Source of the DNA: Puccinellia tenuiflora
Taxonomy: Eukaryota > Streptophyta > Magnoliopsida > Poales > Poaceae
DNA: 64,000 nucleotides
Assembly: GCA_012064385.1 (NCBI GenBank)
Contig: QRDG01000346.1
Span: 289,880 to 353,879 of the forward strand
Direction: 5' to 3'
The notes beneath the pieces were generated by a model that was not told where the DNA came from, searched no databases, and saw only the letters and a program-made list of their open reading frames with translations. The position numbers were made by a program, and so were the translations under genes. Positions 11,263 to 22,864 of the stretch are shown here, piece by piece; the stretch's first letter is position 1; every line of letters begins with the position of its first letter.

Positions 11263-11471
11263 TCTATATAGAAATCCTTCAGTTCATCGACCGAATAAAA
11301 ATCATTCGGATTCCCTGCATACGTCCAATGGTGCATTTGATATGCAGGCACTCACGAGCCACCGTTGGGCTGTATGCAGGGGAAACCGTGTGTTTTGTTC
11401 TATATAGAAATCCTTCAGTTCATCGACCGAATACAAATCATTCAGATTCCCTGCATACATCCAACGGTGAA
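11263..11471. repeat. Direct repeat of about 70 bp with inverted spacer
   Basis: Two copies (11263-11334, 11399-11470) starting 'ctatatagaaatccttcagt' with 3-4 differences. The 65-bp spacer holds an inverted piece of the same unit ('ccgttgggctgtatgcaggg'), so the region can also fold back. It lies downstream of the transposase stop. Confidence 0.75.
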
Positions 11472-11515
11472 GTTACATAAAAGGTTTAATACATTATTAC
11501 ACATCACCAACATCC

Positions 11516-14500
11516 CTATATAGTGTTTGGGTTTTTTCTGCGCCGTAACCATGAAGCATCTTCATTAATTAACAGGAGACTTGGGTTATCCTTCACTGTG
11601 AAGGGCGGAATTTCATGAAACTTATCATAAACTTTTGACATGTCTGTCTTGTCCTCCACTCCCAGGATGTTTGTTTTACCTGAAAGAACTATGTGGCGCT
11701 TTGGCTCATCATCTGATGTATTCTTTTGCTTATTTTTTCTCGGTTTGGTAGACATGTCCTTCACATAGAAAACCTAAGCCACATCATTGGCTAAGACGAA
11801 TGGTTCGTCTAAGTACGCAAGATTGTTGAGGTCCACTGTTATTATTCTGTACTGCTCGTCTACCTTTAACCCGCCTGCTGTCAGCTTGACCCATTTGCAC
11901 CGAAACACGGGGACCTTAAAAGTAGGTCCATAGTCAAGTTCCCATATCTTCTCTATGTAACCGTAGTATGTGTCCTGTGACCCATTGTTGTTTGTTGCAT
12001 CAAAGCGGACACCACTATTTTGGTTGGTGCTCTTTTTATCTTGGGCGAACGTGTAAAATGTATTCCCATTTATCTCGTACCCTTGGAAAGTCCATATAGT
12101 CGAAGATGGTGACCTGGACAACAAGTACAGCTGATCTTCAATAGTGTTGTTATTGTTGAGATGTGTTTGCAACCAACCGCCGAAAGTCTCCATGTGTTCA
12201 TGTCTAATCCAGTAGTCAGGCTTCCCGGGGTTGTTGAAGCGTACAATATTCTTGTATTCCTCGATATACGGAGCCGCCAAGGTGGAATTCTGTAGAAATG
12301 TGTAGTACGCTTGAGTGAAAGAATGCCCGTCCCTACATATTATTGATTTCCTTACTAGAGTGCCTTTTCCACTCAGTCTCCCCTCATGTCGCGATTCAGT
12401 AAGACCAATAGACTTAATGTCGGGAATAAAGTCAACACAAAACTCAATGACCTCCTATGTTCCATAGCCTTTGGAGATGCTTCCTTCTGGCCTAGCACGG
12501 TTATGAACATATTTATTCAAGACTCCCATGAACCTCTCAAAGGGAACATATTGTGTAAAATACAGGACCCAGAATGGCAATCTCTTCGACTAGGTGTACT
12601 AGTAGATGCGTCATAATATTGAAGAAGGATGGTGGGAACGCCAACTTGAAACTAACGAGACATTGAACCACATCCCTTTGTAACCTTGGTAGAATTTCTG
12701 GATCGATTATCTTCTGAGAAATTGAATTGAGAAATGCACATATCTTCACAATGGGTAGTCGAACATTTTCCGGTAGAGTCCCCCGCAATGCAATCGGAAG
12801 CAATTGGGTCATAAGCACGTGGCAGTCATGAGATTTTAGGTTCTGGAATTTTTTCTCGGCCATATTTATTATTCCCTCTATATTTGACGAGAAGCCAGAC
12901 GGGACCTTCATACTGCTCAGGACTTCAAAAAATATTTCCTTCTCTTCTTTCATAAGAGTGTAGCTGGCAGGACTTAGACCTCCTTTATCCGTCTTCATTG
13001 GATGCAGGTCGTCTGGGTCTTTCATACGTTGTTGGTCCTGCCGTGCTTCCGGCGTATCTTTTGTCTTCCCATACACGCCCAAATGTCCTAGCAGGTTCAC
13101 GCAAAGATTCTTCGTCATGTGCATCACGTCGATTGCAGAGCGGACCTCTAGGACTTTCCAATAGGGTAGCTCCCAAAATATTGATTTCTTCTTCCACATG
13201 GCCGCGTGTCCGATGGCGTCATTCGGAACAGATTGACCGCCAGGACCCTTTCCAAATATCACTTCTAGATTCTTGACCATACCAAATATATCATGACCAG
13301 TACGGCGGACATGCTTCCTCCGATGCTCTATATCTTTGAAATGCTTGCATTTCTTTCTTACGGGATGCTTAGGAGGAAGAAATCGACGATGGCCCAGGTA
13401 CACAACCTTCTTACATTTCTCCAAATATGTACTATCAGTCTCATCTAAACAGTGCATGCATGCATTGTATCCCTTGTTTGTCTGTCCTGAAAGGTTACTA
13501 AGAGCAGGCCAATCATTAATGGTTACGAAGAGCAACGCTCGTAGGTCAAATTCCTGCTGTTTGTGCTCATCCCACACACGTACACCTTTTTCGCCCCACA
13601 ACTGTAAAAGTTCTTCAACTAGTGGCTTTAGGTACACATAGTCGTTGCCGGGTTGCTTCGGGCCTTGGATCAGCACTGGCATCATAATGAACTTCCGCTT
13701 CATACACAACCAAGGAGCAAGGTTATAGAAACATAGAGTTACAGACCAGGTGCTATGACTGCAGCTCTGCTCCCCAAAAGGATTCACGCCATCTGTACTT
13801 AGACCAAACCTTAAGTTTCTAGCGTCATCTGCAAAGTCCTTGTAATCTGTATCGATTTTCTCCACTGCGACCCATCAGCGGGGTGTCTCAACATCTCGTC
13901 TTTCTTGCGGTCTTATTTGTGCCATCGCAACAACTTAGCATGCTCTTTGTTTCTGAACAAACGTTTCAATCGTGGTATTTTGACAGGAACCCTCTTCCTG
14001 GGGGGCTGGCCCTCAACATCACCAGGGTCATCTCGTCTGGTCTTATACTGCAATGCACCGCATACCGGGCATTCATTCTTATTCTCGTACTCCTCACCAC
14101 GGTAGAGGATGCAATCATTAATGCATGCATGTATCTTCTGCACATCTAATCCTAGAGGGCAGAGAACCTTCTTTGCTTCATACGTACTGTCAGGCAATTC
14201 GTTATCCTTTGGAAGCTTCTTATTCATTATTTTTAGTAACTTCTCAAATTCCTTGTCAGATAAACCAGCCTCTGCCTTCCATTGCAGCAATTCCAGTGTG
14301 ATACCGAGCTTTGTGTTGCCATCTTCGCAAGTTGGGTACAACTTTTTTTTGTGATCCTCTAACATGCGCTTTAACTTTAACTTCTCATTTGCACTTTCTG
14401 CTTCTCTCTGTGCATCAACGATGTCCCGATGAAGATCATCATCTACCATGGGCTCATATGGTGTCTCTTCATCCTCAGCTCCCCCTCTTGCATTACCACC

Positions 14501-14797
14501 GTATTCAGGGAACATAGAATTATAGTTGTCATCGTTCTCTTCTTCTTCGTTGTCTTCCATCATTACCCCTCTTTCTCCGTGCTTGGTCCAACAATTATAG
14601 CCGGACATGAAACCGGACTTAATAAGGTGGATGTGAAGGGTTTTTGAGGAAGAGTAATCCTTCTCATTCCGACAGACACGGCATGGACAACACATAAAAC
14701 CATTCCACGTGTTTGCCTCATCCACATTGAGAAAAGATCGCAGGCCTTGAATGTACTCGATAGAGAGTCGGTCATCATACATCCATTGCCGGTTCAT
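11516..14797 (-). pseudogene. CACTA transposase (Tnp2), decayed
   Basis: Catalytic transposase of the CACTA element. I chose the ATG at 14795-14797 because it opens the conserved start MNRQWMYDDR. Domains in order: transposase-associated zinc-binding-like region (CCPCRVC...HLIKSGFM), acidic linker, Tnp2 core (FGLSTDGVNPFG, SVTLCFYNLAPWLCMKRK, IQGPKQPGND, CMHCLDET, HDIFGMVKNL), DUF4218-like region (RLPIVKICAFLNSISQK) and DUF4216-like region (FRCKWVKL, VFYVKDM), ending at 11516. Breaks: TAA at 13913 (RWHK*DRKK), a frameshift near 12540, TAG at 12455-12457 (GYGT*EVIEF) and TAG at 11774-11776 (NDVA*VFYVKDM). The core also seems one residue short at QPGND(.)VYL. Length is normal for the family, so decay is by point changes rather than large deletions. 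Confidence 0.9.
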
Positions 14798-14973
14798 CGA
14801 GCACCTTTTGTGCATAAGAAGGGAAAACATCATTACACACAACATCATGAACAGAGAAGTGACCAAATTAATCAATACAAGTTCATCACATTAAAACCAA
14901 AGTAGAGTAGTGACCAAATGTAATACATAGTTCTCATAATTAAAACATACATTGAAATTAACATACAATTAAA

Positions 14974-15287
14974 CTATGTAATGCATTTAAATGCAACAAC
15001 AAATGCGATCAAAATCGCAACTAATGTAACCATTGATCCAACAGCATAATGATACCAAGCCTCTCTATTAATGGCATAGTTTCTAATGTTTCTAATCTTC
15101 AAGAGCATTGCATCCATCTTAATCTTGTGATCATGGACGACATCGGCAAGATACAACTCCAATTTCATCTTCTCTTCTTCACTTCTTTTCAATTTTGCTT
15201 TCAAATTATTGTTTTCTTTTTCAAATAAATTTAGCATCTCGACAAGAGAGTCGGTTGGAATTTCCGGTTCAACTACCTCCTAGATAA

Positions 15288-15358
<71 letters not shown>

Positions 15359-15670
15359 AAGTGTTGTTCGGCATAATTGTTATAAACACGAAATTAAACA
15401 AATAGTTATAAAAGATAATATACCACATCTGAATCATAGACCGGACGAGGGCCGACGGGGACGGATATCAAAACCATGACACTATACATATAACAAACAG
15501 TCATAGAAGTAAAAAAACTATACAACTAATAACTATGCATCTAAATCATACAAGTAAGAATTTTTCTTTGAAAAAAGATAAAAACAAGAGACTAACCAAG
15601 GTGGTGCCGGTGACAGGGCGGCGCGGGCGATCGACGATGGTGAGGAAGGGGACGGGACGACACTAAAACC
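14974..15670 (-). CDS. Coiled-coil protein with C-terminal membrane segment (CACTA-borne)
   Basis: The main exon encodes a stretch starting VEMLNLFEKENNN: a charged coiled-coil region followed by a hydrophobic segment of about 20 residues (VTLVAILIAFVVAF) near the end, stop at 14974. Upstream on the same strand, short pieces with plausible splice sites (MVLISVPVGPRPVYDSD near 15425-15475 ending at GT; a proline-rich piece near 15600-15660) look like earlier exons. The first start codon is uncertain. It lies just upstream of the transposase gene on the same strand. Such small coiled-coil/TM proteins recur in Triticeae CACTA elements; the function is unknown. Confidence 0.5.
15291..15355. repeat. 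(TA)n microsatellite, about 65 bp
   Basis: Uninterrupted TA dinucleotide run between two probable exons of the coiled-coil gene. Confidence 0.98.
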
Positions 15671-15989
15671 TACAAATCATAATTTAATTTAGAGCTCAAA
15701 TTGCATATATAAAACAAATGAACTCTCTAAGTTGGCATTTCATCAAACACCTAGCTAGCACTACAAAAATGATATGAGCTAAATTTTAGCAACGAAATGA
15801 GCTAAACTTGCAATGCCGCCGGAATAAAGGATGAAGTTGCTGACCCTTGGATAGATGGGTGCCGCCAATATCTTGACAAATGGTGGGAAAAAATGGGGAT
15901 TAACTCGAGCTCGGTAGAGGAAAGAGAGCAAAAATGGAGTGTGCTCTCGAGCAGGAAAAATGGAGCTTGGGGTAGGAGATGATATAGGG

Positions 15990-16252
15990 AAACTTTTAGT
16001 ACCGGTTCGTTATACGAACCGGTTCTAAAGGGTCTCGCGCTGGTCCCCACGGCAGCTGCGGCCTGCCCCAACCCTTTAGTCCCGGTTCGTATAACGAACC
16101 GGGACTAGAGCTCTCCCACGACCCGGGACTAGAGGCTGCCGGCCTCGTAGCCGATGAACCGGGACTAGAGCCCCCCTCTAGTCCCGGTTCCAAATTCATC
16201 CGGGACTAGAGCAAAATCTTGCACTGGAAAAAAGGTCCGTTTTCAACTAGTG
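15990..16252. repeat. CACTA right subterminal repeats
   Basis: At least six copies of ccggttcgt/acgaaccgg and gtcccgg/ccgggac motifs in both orientations, ending in the terminal inverted repeat ttttcaactagtg. Confidence 0.85.
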
Positions 16253-16255
16253 ACG

Positions 16256-17363
16256 TGACATCAGGGTTAAATACGCAACTAGTAAAAACAATGTAATGTA
16301 AGATTCAAACAAGTGGAATAAATGGGAGGAATTGATTGCATCCATGCCATTTGGAGATATTTTGTATTAAATAAGGCCAACTAATATATATATTTCCTTG
16401 GACAACACGACGATAGCTCCGTATTACGTTCAGTGTCCTCACTTGATGACACATTCGATTACAAAATTCACACCATTAAGGGGGGTAATAGAGGTGTTGG
16501 TCTTGCCGTTCTAAGAGGTTTTACGCTTCGAACTTAGTGCAGTGTAAGATCATCAAAAATCGATCATGCATGTATGACTCCTTATTGCAAAGTTGATCCG
16601 TCTAATCTCCTAGTCCCGACACATCTTTGTCATATCATAGGAGATGTAAACAAAAAATACTCTATGCATGTGAATAGATATCTTGATTATATGAGTGAAG
16701 CGAGAGGACTATTCCAATTGAAATTTAACAACTTCTAACGGATAAAGATCTATGGTGATCTCGATTTATTCTTTGTATATCCCTTTACTATGGTACCAGA
16801 TTAGTGTACGCCTCCATATGTCACCAACAAACAAGATCCAGAGTGCATAATGAAGAGATCTACAGTGATCTCAATTCATATATCTATTATTTTTGTTGAA
16901 CAATAATTTAATTATCTATCAGCCACACACATGATCTGGAGTGTACAATGAAGAAGAGAAGCTTGTGTGGACGATCAATGACGATGGAGAATGTGTACTC
17001 ATTATGTAATCAGTATGATTTGAGTAGGTGGAATTTTAATTAGTGTCACGGGTATGGGATGAAATTATGTATCATGACATATATTTGAATTTTTTTTTGT
17101 GTGTTATGGTTTGGTGAAGTATTTAATAAATGAAATATCTAATTTATATTTCTGTATATGGTTCTGGAATATCAAATTAGTTTGCATAATAACATGTATG
17201 CACAAATACCATATGTGGCAGCATATTAGTATCGTGGTACTTCATAATGTCCAACACGGAATTTGCACCACCATACAATCTAACGCATATTCTATTCCCG
17301 CCGCTATCCGACAAGACACAAAAAAATACCGCGCCTATTCCATTCCCGCCGCTGTCCCTTTTA
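16256..17363. other. No recognised feature
   Basis: AT-rich intergenic DNA between the CACTA element and a Tourist-type MITE. Only short open frames; nothing recognised. Confidence 0.4.
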
Positions 17364-17647
17364 GGCTCTGTTTGTTTCTAGAGTTTTTTTAGGGATTGGT
17401 GGGGATTATCCTGGTCAAACCCCTAAATCCCCACATATCCCAAAACATCGTTTGTTTCTAGTGTATTGGACAGGTTTTATCCCCACCTTTCCCCACAAAT
17501 CCCCAAACTCTAATTCATTTTTCTCAATCCCCTAGGGGATTGGGTCCCCAATCCCCTAGGGGATTGGGTGAAGTTTAGGGTTTCACCCAATCCACTAGAG
17601 GATTATCCCCACCTATCCCCTATAATACTCTAGTAACAAACAAGGCC
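17364..17647. mobile_element. Tourist/Harbinger-type MITE, 284 bp
   Basis: Inverted ends GGCTCTGTTTGTTTCTAGAG and CTCTAGTAACAAACAAGGCC, flanked by TTA on both sides (17361-17363 and 17648-17650). The centre holds two tandem copies of the palindrome 'caatcccctaggggattg'. Non-coding. Confidence 0.8.
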
Positions 17648-17683
17648 TTAAGGAGAGAGGACAAATAGAACCCTATCTATATG

Positions 17684-18035
17684 GAGCTCTTTTTTTGTAA
17701 CATTCAAAAATTTCGGAAAACAAATCCAGAGATAGATAATGTTGAGATTTACCATCGTGTAAAATTTAAGTCCAAAATTTGTTGTATTATGGGGTCAACA
17801 AAAAAATGACAAATGACTGATATGTGGGCGTGTTGAACAATGCATATCTTCAAAACTTAAAAATTTGTCAGATTTTTTATGTCGGTCATAATACAATGAA
17901 TTTTGATTAAAAATTTGTACGATGGTAGATCTCAACATTATCTATCCCTAGAATTTTTTTACCTAATTTTTTGAAACTTACAAATACCGCTTTCGAATTT
18001 TGCAAATAACGAGCTTCATGTAGCTCTGGTTTCTT
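17684..18035. repeat. Imperfect foldback element
   Basis: Inner arms 'gagatagataatgttgagat' (17734-) and 'atctcaacattatctatccc' (17930-) are inverted copies, and the similarity extends outwards through 'accatcgt' and 'acgatggt'. No clear target duplication, so the class (MITE or other) is open. Confidence 0.55.
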
Positions 18036-19690
18036 TTGTGGTTTCTGGGCTTCTAAGCGCCCTAACCGCAACTACTTCCTTTTGTGTGTGCCTTGTGTTG
18101 TGTCAGTGAGGACTGCTACAAATATAGCATTCATGCCCTAAATTATTTTCGCGTTGCGGTAAAAGGTAGGCCATACGAATCGTATATATTGCATTTATTT
18201 TACTTGGTGATTTACCATGATCAACGAACATTAGGGCATGTAAATGGTTATATATTAGAGCTACCACACAAGATAATTGCTGAGGTGAAGAAGAGAGAGG
18301 AATGAAAAAGATAGTTTTATCTTCTCTTAGCTAAGAGATGATCTCATAGAACAATATGTCTCACCGCAAAATTAGGAATATATCTGGTTACTAGAGATAA
18401 GAAAAAAAGGCCCACTATACATCAAGTTTTATTACAATATCTAGGTTATGTGACCGGTCTAAAATAAGACGGTCTTATAACCATTGTACATTTCCTTAGT
18501 TCTAGGTATAAACAATCACGTGGACATGTTTGAAATGTTGTGTGCCTGTGAGGGAGGGTGATTATGTGACGTTACTACATGTAACATTGGGTGGAGGAGA
18601 GGGGAAAACAACCAAATAAAGGACCGCCCCGCTCATCCTCACGGGCGACGATGGCGAAACCCTACCCGCTACCTCACCTAGGCCCTTCCCCTGTCCCCTT
18701 CCTCTCCTTGCCGTCGTTGGATGGTATCGGCGGCGGGGTTCCCCTGCTCCCTCGCACGGTGGTTTTGGCGCAGGCCGATGGCGTCGGCTTAGGCTCCACG
18801 TTGGCCGAACAAATGGCGATGATGAGGTCCAAGAGGTGGCGGGTGAATCAGGCGGCACACTGGTTGGGATCGGCATCCGGTGATTCCAGCTGTGGCGATG
18901 GGGAGGCATCAGTGGTGGCTGTCACTAGCTGGCAGCGGAGTTGTCGGTGCTGGCCTGGCCGGGAGGCTGGGCTAATACAGTTCGATCTGGATCTCGGCCT
19001 TGGCCTAGGTCTAGGCTAGATCTGGGCCGCTGGTAGACCTACAAGGCTCCCAGCGCGCTAGGTGGCGCGGAGGCATCGTCCTGCTTGCCTAGATCGACTC
19101 CCTCCAGGGTCGCGGTGGTGGATCCGGGTGGTGCAAGTGGGACATGGTTGCGGGTTCCTGACAGGATGGCACCGGTTGTGGTGAGCCTGACAGGCCCTGT
19201 TGTTGCATCCAGTCAGCAACCGCCTTTGGTGGTGGAGGACGGCGATCTCCTTACATTGGTTGCTACTACCGCCCACACCGGTTTAGTCGTTGTTGTCCTA
19301 CCTCGCCGGTCCATGGGCCTCGTGGTGTTTTGTGTCAACCCCGGGGCTCAAGGTCATGGACTTCGGGGCGGCAGCCCGGTAAGGTGGACTGCGCGGACGT
19401 CTCTACGGCGAGCGCTGTGTCAGTGGTGATGACCTTCTCTTTCGCCATGTGGATGGCGAGGTAGGGTGGGGGGAGGATCCTGTTATTGTCGGCGCTTCGA
19501 CAATGATAGCTCCCAGATCGTGTTTCGGAGCCCAAACTGGGAGGGGGGCATCGTGTGGTCCGACATACCGGGCGTGGTGTGACGGTTTTTTCGATCAAAA
19601 CTCTATGCTCCCACGCCAATGGCGACGGTGCCTGCCGGTAACGTTACCCTTTTGAGAGCGTTGTTGTGAGTATCTTTTTGGGTTGGGGCT

Positions 19691-22519
19691 TGATGATGTA
19701 GTTGATGGAGTTGGGTGGTTCCCCAAGAGAAGCCGTGAATGTAGAAAGTAGCAGTTTTCCCTCAATTAAGAACCGAGGTTTAATCGAACCAGTAGGACTT
19801 TGAGATCAACAACGAGGTGCACGTCAACGATCTCTGGCGCTTAACCATCGACGAACGTGGACCTGCACACACTCAAACAATTACTTGGTCCTCAACGGCA
19901 GGAAGGTTGTCAATTTTCTCGGTCTGCTGAAAACAAAGCGGATAAACATATAGTGTAGTGAATGAATTTATGGAAACGACCAGCGAGCAAATGAATATGA
20001 AAATCAAGTAAACCGAGTTGTAATCAATGTAAAAAGATGGACCGGGGGCCATGGGTTCACTAGTGGTGTCTCTCTAATAAAGAAAATAGTCATATGACAG
20101 GTAAACAAATTACAGTTGGGCAATTGACAAGATTATGACACAAACTTAATCTAGCTATATCAAAGTGTTCATGGTAATATTTATGTAGGCATGACAACAA
20201 ATAACAAAGACCGGTGAGTCCAACTGCATCTTTGTCTAAAAAGTCCACCTAGGGATCGCTATCTAGCCTGTCACCCATCAGTATTAAGTTGCAAGCAACA
20301 GACAATTGCATTAAGTAAAGTGTAGGATGTAAGCAATATTTATAATCACGTAGACATAAACACTGCTGTTTTACCCCTAGTCGCAACATCACACCCTCGT
20401 CCTTAGACGTTTCTGTCACTCGTGCCCAGGCACAAGAGGGGACATGAACCAACTATCTAGCATAAATACTCTCTCTTGGAGATACAAGCAATCACTTGGC
20501 CAAAGTAAACGCACATCGGAGAGCATGAAAGAACATAAATTAACATATAAGAATCATGCACAATCTGATCATAACTTCATAATCCATCAGATCACAACAA
20601 ACACATCATATAGCATTACAATAGTCGATCTTGATCATGTTAGGCAGCTCAGAAGATCATAAACATGAAGCACAAGGGAGAGAGACAACCATCTAGCTAC
20701 TGCCATGGACCCGTAGTCCAAGGTGGAAGTACTCACGCATCATCCTGGCGGAAGGCATGGTGATGTAGAGCCCTCCGGATCGATCTCCCCTCCGGCAGGG
20801 TGCCGGGAACAGCTTCAGAATCTCCCCGAATTAGGTTTTGGGATGATGGCGGCTTCAGGTCGAGTTCGTGGAAAATTATCACCGCCTCGATGTTTTTAGG
20901 GTTAAAGTGAATTTATAGGCGTCGGAGGGCGCCGAGGGGACCCACCACGGGCAGGGGCGGGTCCCACCCACGGGTGGCCCTGGGGCATCTTGTTAATAGG
21001 TTAGTCCAATAAAATGCCTAAAAATGATATAATAAGATAGTAAAAACATGTGACAATGGCACAAAACAAGCATGGATCAATAAAAAATTATAGATACGTT
21101 TGACATGTATCAGCATCCCCAAGCTTAACTCTTACTCGTCCTCGAGTAGGTAAGTGATAAAAAAGATAATTTTTGTTCAGACATGCTACCAACATAATCT
21201 TGATCAAGATAGTAATGTAAAGCACATGATATAAATAAAGTGATCCAAACAATTGTCTATAGTTGTCCTTAAGCAAACAATGATTAACACAAGCTAGCTA
21301 ACAATGCTAGAAACTTTTCATGAATAGGTGTGTTGGAGACATGGAACCATATATAAGGTTTAGAAAGAAGAATTGCAAATTATGTATCCAATGTAAAGTA
21401 TCAATCATTCTACAAAGCATCAAGTAGTTATTCATAAAATAGTGAAGATCCAGTCAAGTGATCTAATTCACTTCCTTCCCACATCAACTGTTTCGAAATC
21501 TACTCAACTTATGCAAGTAAGAAGTGGCTTTGGCACGAAAAGGTTATGGCAAAGAGAATAATGATGGGGGTTTGGAAGGTCAAAAAGAAAGGCTCAAACA
21601 GTGAAGAGGGTAACCACAAGACAAGAGGAAGTCTCGCAGTAGACACTGAATGAGGAGTAGTGATTGCCATGCAACGGATGCACATGGAGCTATAAGTGTA
21701 TGGAATCTCTCCAATGGAACTAGTGGGTGTGCATCCAACTTGCTTGCTCATGAAGACCTAGAGCTCACTTGAGGAGGCTCATCCTTGGAATATGCAAGCC
21801 AAGCTCTATAACGTTAAAATTCCCCACATAGTTATACTAATAAAACAACATGAAAACTATCTAAAATGAAGCATAGGTGCTAACATAGCACAAGTGTGTT
21901 AAAAATGATAGTAGTGTTGCTCCCTCCCCTTTTTCTATTTTTTTGTATTTGGTGGCCTCCATGGCTCTTTTAAATGCTCTCTCATTTTTCTCTTTTTCTT
22001 TTACTTTTTACCTCACCGTAGGAGCAACACTCTATATTACAAATGGATCATCACACTTTCTCGTACTCATAACTCAAAAGAGTAATACATGAATTTATAG
22101 GCATCGGAGGGGGCCGATGGGACCCACCACAGGAAGGGGCGGGTCCCACCCGCAGGTGGCCCTATGACCGCGGTCACAGGCCGCCCCTGGCCTGTGGGGT
22201 CCCCCGAGGCTTCCCTCTGGCGTCTGGCTTCGTCTTGGCATATAAACATTCCCGTAAATTTTCGTGCAATTCCGAGAATATTTCCAGAAGTGGATTTTCT
22301 GAAATAGAAAACAACAAAAACAGGGAACTGGCACTGGGCATCTTGTTAATAGGTTAGTCCAATAAAATGCCTGGGCTTTCGTAAAAGCTCATTGGAAGGC
22401 ACGCCAAGGGCAAAAAGACGAAGCCTAAAAATGATATAATAAGATAGTAAAAACATGTGATAATGGCACAAAACAAGCATGGATCAATCAAAAATTATAG
22501 ATACATTTGACACGTATCA
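19691..22519 (-). mobile_element. Athila-lineage LTR retrotransposon with internal deletion
   Basis: Minus-strand element (Sabrina/WHAM-like by LTR style) flanked by gggct (19686-19690 and 22520-22524). The 3' LTR is 19691-21113, preceded by a purine tract AAGCTTGGGGATGC next to the LTR start. About 970 bp of 3' internal sequence follows (21114-22087), then jumps directly into the first 432 bp of the 5' LTR (22088-22519). The rest of the 5' LTR and all of gag-pol are missing, which fits an illegitimate recombination between LTR and internal region. Confidence 0.85.
22088..22519 (-). repeat. Truncated 5' LTR with 54-bp unique insertion
   Basis: Matches the start of the LTRs at 19691-21113, 25321-26923 and 26955-28551. 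Between 'aaaatgcc' and 'taaaaatgat' it has an extra 54 bp (about 22372-22425, starting 'tgggctttcgtaaaagctca' and ending 'gacgaagcc') not present in the other copies. The insertion is bounded by gcc on both sides. Confidence 0.75.
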
Positions 22520-22789
22520 GGGCTCCGGATGAAAACTCTTGACCGTCACGGTCTCGACAGAGGCGACGCGATACGTTGTTACCCTCTTGGGGCGTTGTTC
22601 TGGAGTTTTGGTATACCTCAGCCTCGCTCCGCGGCTTCCTGTGGCAAGCTCGGTTTTTTCTGTTCTTTTCTTTCTATATCTTTAATCTACCTTGTAAAAG
22701 ATTTCCCTTATCAGTTTGTATCGGTTACAATTTGAGAGAGACATAGACATGTACCATTGGGCCACAGATTTGTAGGCCCCGCAAATGGC

Positions 22790-22864
22790 GGATCCACATG
22801 CCAGGGATCCGAAGTCACCTGCATATACGTCGGTGAGAGTGCGCGTTCATTTTCTCTCAAAAAA
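22790..22864. repeat. 75-bp direct repeat, left copy
   Basis: Begins ggatccacatgccaggg and ends ctctcaaaaaa. Identical, base for base, to 24566-24640. The two copies abut the two ends of the solo LTR between them. Confidence 0.97.

Larger units (their letters stand above)
3885..16252 (-). mobile_element. Complete CACTA (En/Spm) DNA transposon, 12.4 kb
   Basis: Ends are CACTAGTGGAAAACG at the left and, inverted at the right, CACTAGTTGAAAACG. A perfect 3-bp duplication acg flanks it (3882-3884 and 16253-16255), as expected for CACTA elements. Both ends carry many short inverted copies of 'ctagtcccggtt...aaccgggactag', the subterminal repeats to which TNPA-type proteins bind in En/Spm. Its genes are all on the minus strand: a Tnp2 transposase (11516-14797), an ORF with a Ulp1-type protease end (4314-8079), a short ORF (8292-8690) and a coiled-coil/TM ORF (14974 to about 15670). 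The repeat style resembles Triticeae Caspar/Jorge-type families; the exact family is not established. Both main genes carry stops, so it is probably immobile unless helped in trans. Confidence 0.95.
18592..22746 (+). mobile_element. GC-rich non-coding retroposon (LINE-like), split by an Athila element
   Basis: Two GC-rich segments, 18592-19690 and 22520-22746, join cleanly when the element at 19691-22519 is removed ('...ggttggggct' continuing as 'ccggatgaaaac...'). The joined ~1.3-kb unit is flanked by a 15-bp direct repeat with one mismatch: acatgtaacattggg (18577-18591) and acatgtaccattggg (22747-22761). A long variable duplication without terminal repeats suggests target-primed retroposition. 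No poly(A) is visible. The open frames in 18591-19655 are GC-driven and show no known domain. Confidence 0.55.

Noticed and set aside
18562..19655. Several 70-140-codon ORFs in the GC-rich segment
   Set aside because: Overlap on both strands, no domain and no splice continuity; better explained as a GC-rich retroposon.
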